From: Ruminococcus flavefaciens
GTDB lineage: Bacteria > Bacillota_A > Clostridia > Oscillospirales > Ruminococcaceae
Direction of reading: 5' to 3'
DNA: 5,885 nt
Assembly (NCBI GenBank): GCA_004556875.1
Contig: SFFP01000126.1
Span: 1-5,885, forward strand
The notes beneath the pieces are model-generated. The model ran no database searches and was not told the DNA's origin. It saw only the letters and a program-made list of their open reading frames with translations. Of the stretch, positions 5,418-5,885 are shown piece by piece (position 1 is the stretch's first letter; every line of letters begins with the position of its first letter). Made by a program: the position numbers and the translations under genes.

Positions 5418-5885
5418 AAGGTATTTCAGCAGTTCGTCGGCAATATAGGTGCGTTTTATCTCTGCCACAAAGCGGTCGAGATTCTTGTCGAGCAACAATC
5501 CGCACAACAGATAGTCCTTAGGCATACGCAGTTGATTTCCTGCGGTCTTGTTTTGTCTCATCCAGCGTGGCGTTTGCCACATCATTGCCTTGACAGTAAC
5601 ACCATCAGGAATCATCGCCTTGCGTCCTCCCATGAGCGGATATTCGAACAGATGCTCTCCCATGCTTCCGCAGCGATGCAGACAAGCTATACGCAACATG
5701 GTCAGCGAAGAGTCGGTGTCCTGCGACTTGTGTCCCACCTTCAAAGCCTGATCATACTTGCCTTCTTTCATGAACCGTTCCATCTTCATGCGCTCATGGA
5801 ACACCCTGTCGTTGTTGGCCACGAGAATGGTGAGCAGCATCATAACCAAAAGCTGCAACAAGTTTTGCCAAGTGAGTTTTGTAAA
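5403..5885 (-). CDS. Internal fragment of a Bacteroidetes-type uncharacterised protein (possibly DUF6057)
   Basis: The minus-strand frame is open from the right edge to a TAG at 5403-5405 (160 codons), so the gene start is outside the window. It enters with a hydrophobic stretch, LLQLLVMMLLTILVA, likely the end of a membrane segment. A soluble part follows with RFMKEGKYDQALKVGHKS, DTDSSLTMLR, MGEHLFEYPL, MPKDYLLCGLLLDKNLDRF and ELLKYLP. From memory these blocks resemble a family of several hundred residues in Bacteroides and Prevotella that I believe Pfam calls DUF6057; I cannot verify the name. In that family the chain continues well past the LP position, but here it ends after three unrelated residues (VTA), as expected if the 3' part was lost at a join. 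It converges on the Firmicute sequence with no intergenic signal. The function is unknown. Confidence 0.6.
   Translation of the reverse strand, partial: FTKLTWQNLLQLLVMMLLTILVANNDRVFHERMKMERFMKEGKYDQALKVGHKSQDTDSSLTMLRIACLHRCGSMGEHLFEYPLMGGRKAMIPDGVTVKAMMWQTPRWMRQNKTAGNQLRMPKDYLLCGLLLDKNLDRFVAEIKRTYIADELLKYLPVTA

Noticed and set aside
5548..5751. Plus-strand 67-codon frame within the last segment
   Set aside because: It is antisense to the better supported minus-strand gene, with no ribosome binding site or recognisable product.
1..5885. CRISPR array, tRNA or rRNA genes, insertion sequence, toxin-antitoxin or defence genes
   Set aside because: I looked for repeats with regular spacers, cloverleaf patterns, transposase motifs and small paired genes, and found none; apart from the short 18-bp-period site the window has no repeat arrays.

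Overview
The window carries a housekeeping segment from a Clostridia-type Firmicute, most likely a Ruminococcus-like member of the Oscillospiraceae/Ruminococcaceae. This placement is an inference from the gene order dgt-dnaG-rpoD, the short Gram-positive type RpoD (359 aa), strong AGGAGG-type ribosome binding sites, consensus sigma-A promoters and intermediate GC. No database search was possible. The last ~480 bases look foreign: they encode, on the minus strand, part of a protein resembling an uncharacterised Bacteroidetes family.

Layout. 2-151 is the 3' end of an unrecognised gene. 169-197 is a perfect-consensus promoter, followed by an ~80-nt leader with a hairpin and by rpmE (ribosomal protein L31, zinc-binding form, GTG start at 286), closed by a hairpin terminator at 495-519. 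541-1179 is a YigZ/IMPACT-family protein. 1180-1340 is a non-coding regulatory stretch with a possible promoter and two perfect 10-bp palindromes (plus a third degenerate copy) on an 18-bp period; the first two also form a terminator-like hairpin with a T tract. 1341-5176 is a tight co-directional operon, dgt (HD-domain dNTP triphosphohydrolase-like), dnaG (primase) and rpoD (primary sigma factor), ended by a strong terminator at 5197-5223. 5225-5253 is a second perfect-consensus promoter. It drives a ~107-nt leader that can fold into an H-type pseudoknot plus a two-part stem-loop, then a Shine-Dalgarno and ATG at 5367 that begin a new reading frame. That gene seems to be cut off after about 12-16 codons, where the Bacteroidetes-like minus-strand sequence begins.

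How the genes work together. dgt-dnaG-rpoD is a Gram-positive variant of the macromolecular synthesis operon, linking dNTP metabolism, primer synthesis and transcription initiation. The ribosome binding sites of dnaG and rpoD overlap the preceding stop codons, which suggests translational coupling. rpmE and yigZ are separate translation-related genes upstream.

Nothing here is a defence, mobile or CRISPR system. The points most worth a second look are the pseudoknot leader at 5279-5308, the 18-bp-period palindromes ahead of the operon, and the abrupt taxonomic join near 5402-5417, which is more probably an assembly chimera than a real transfer.
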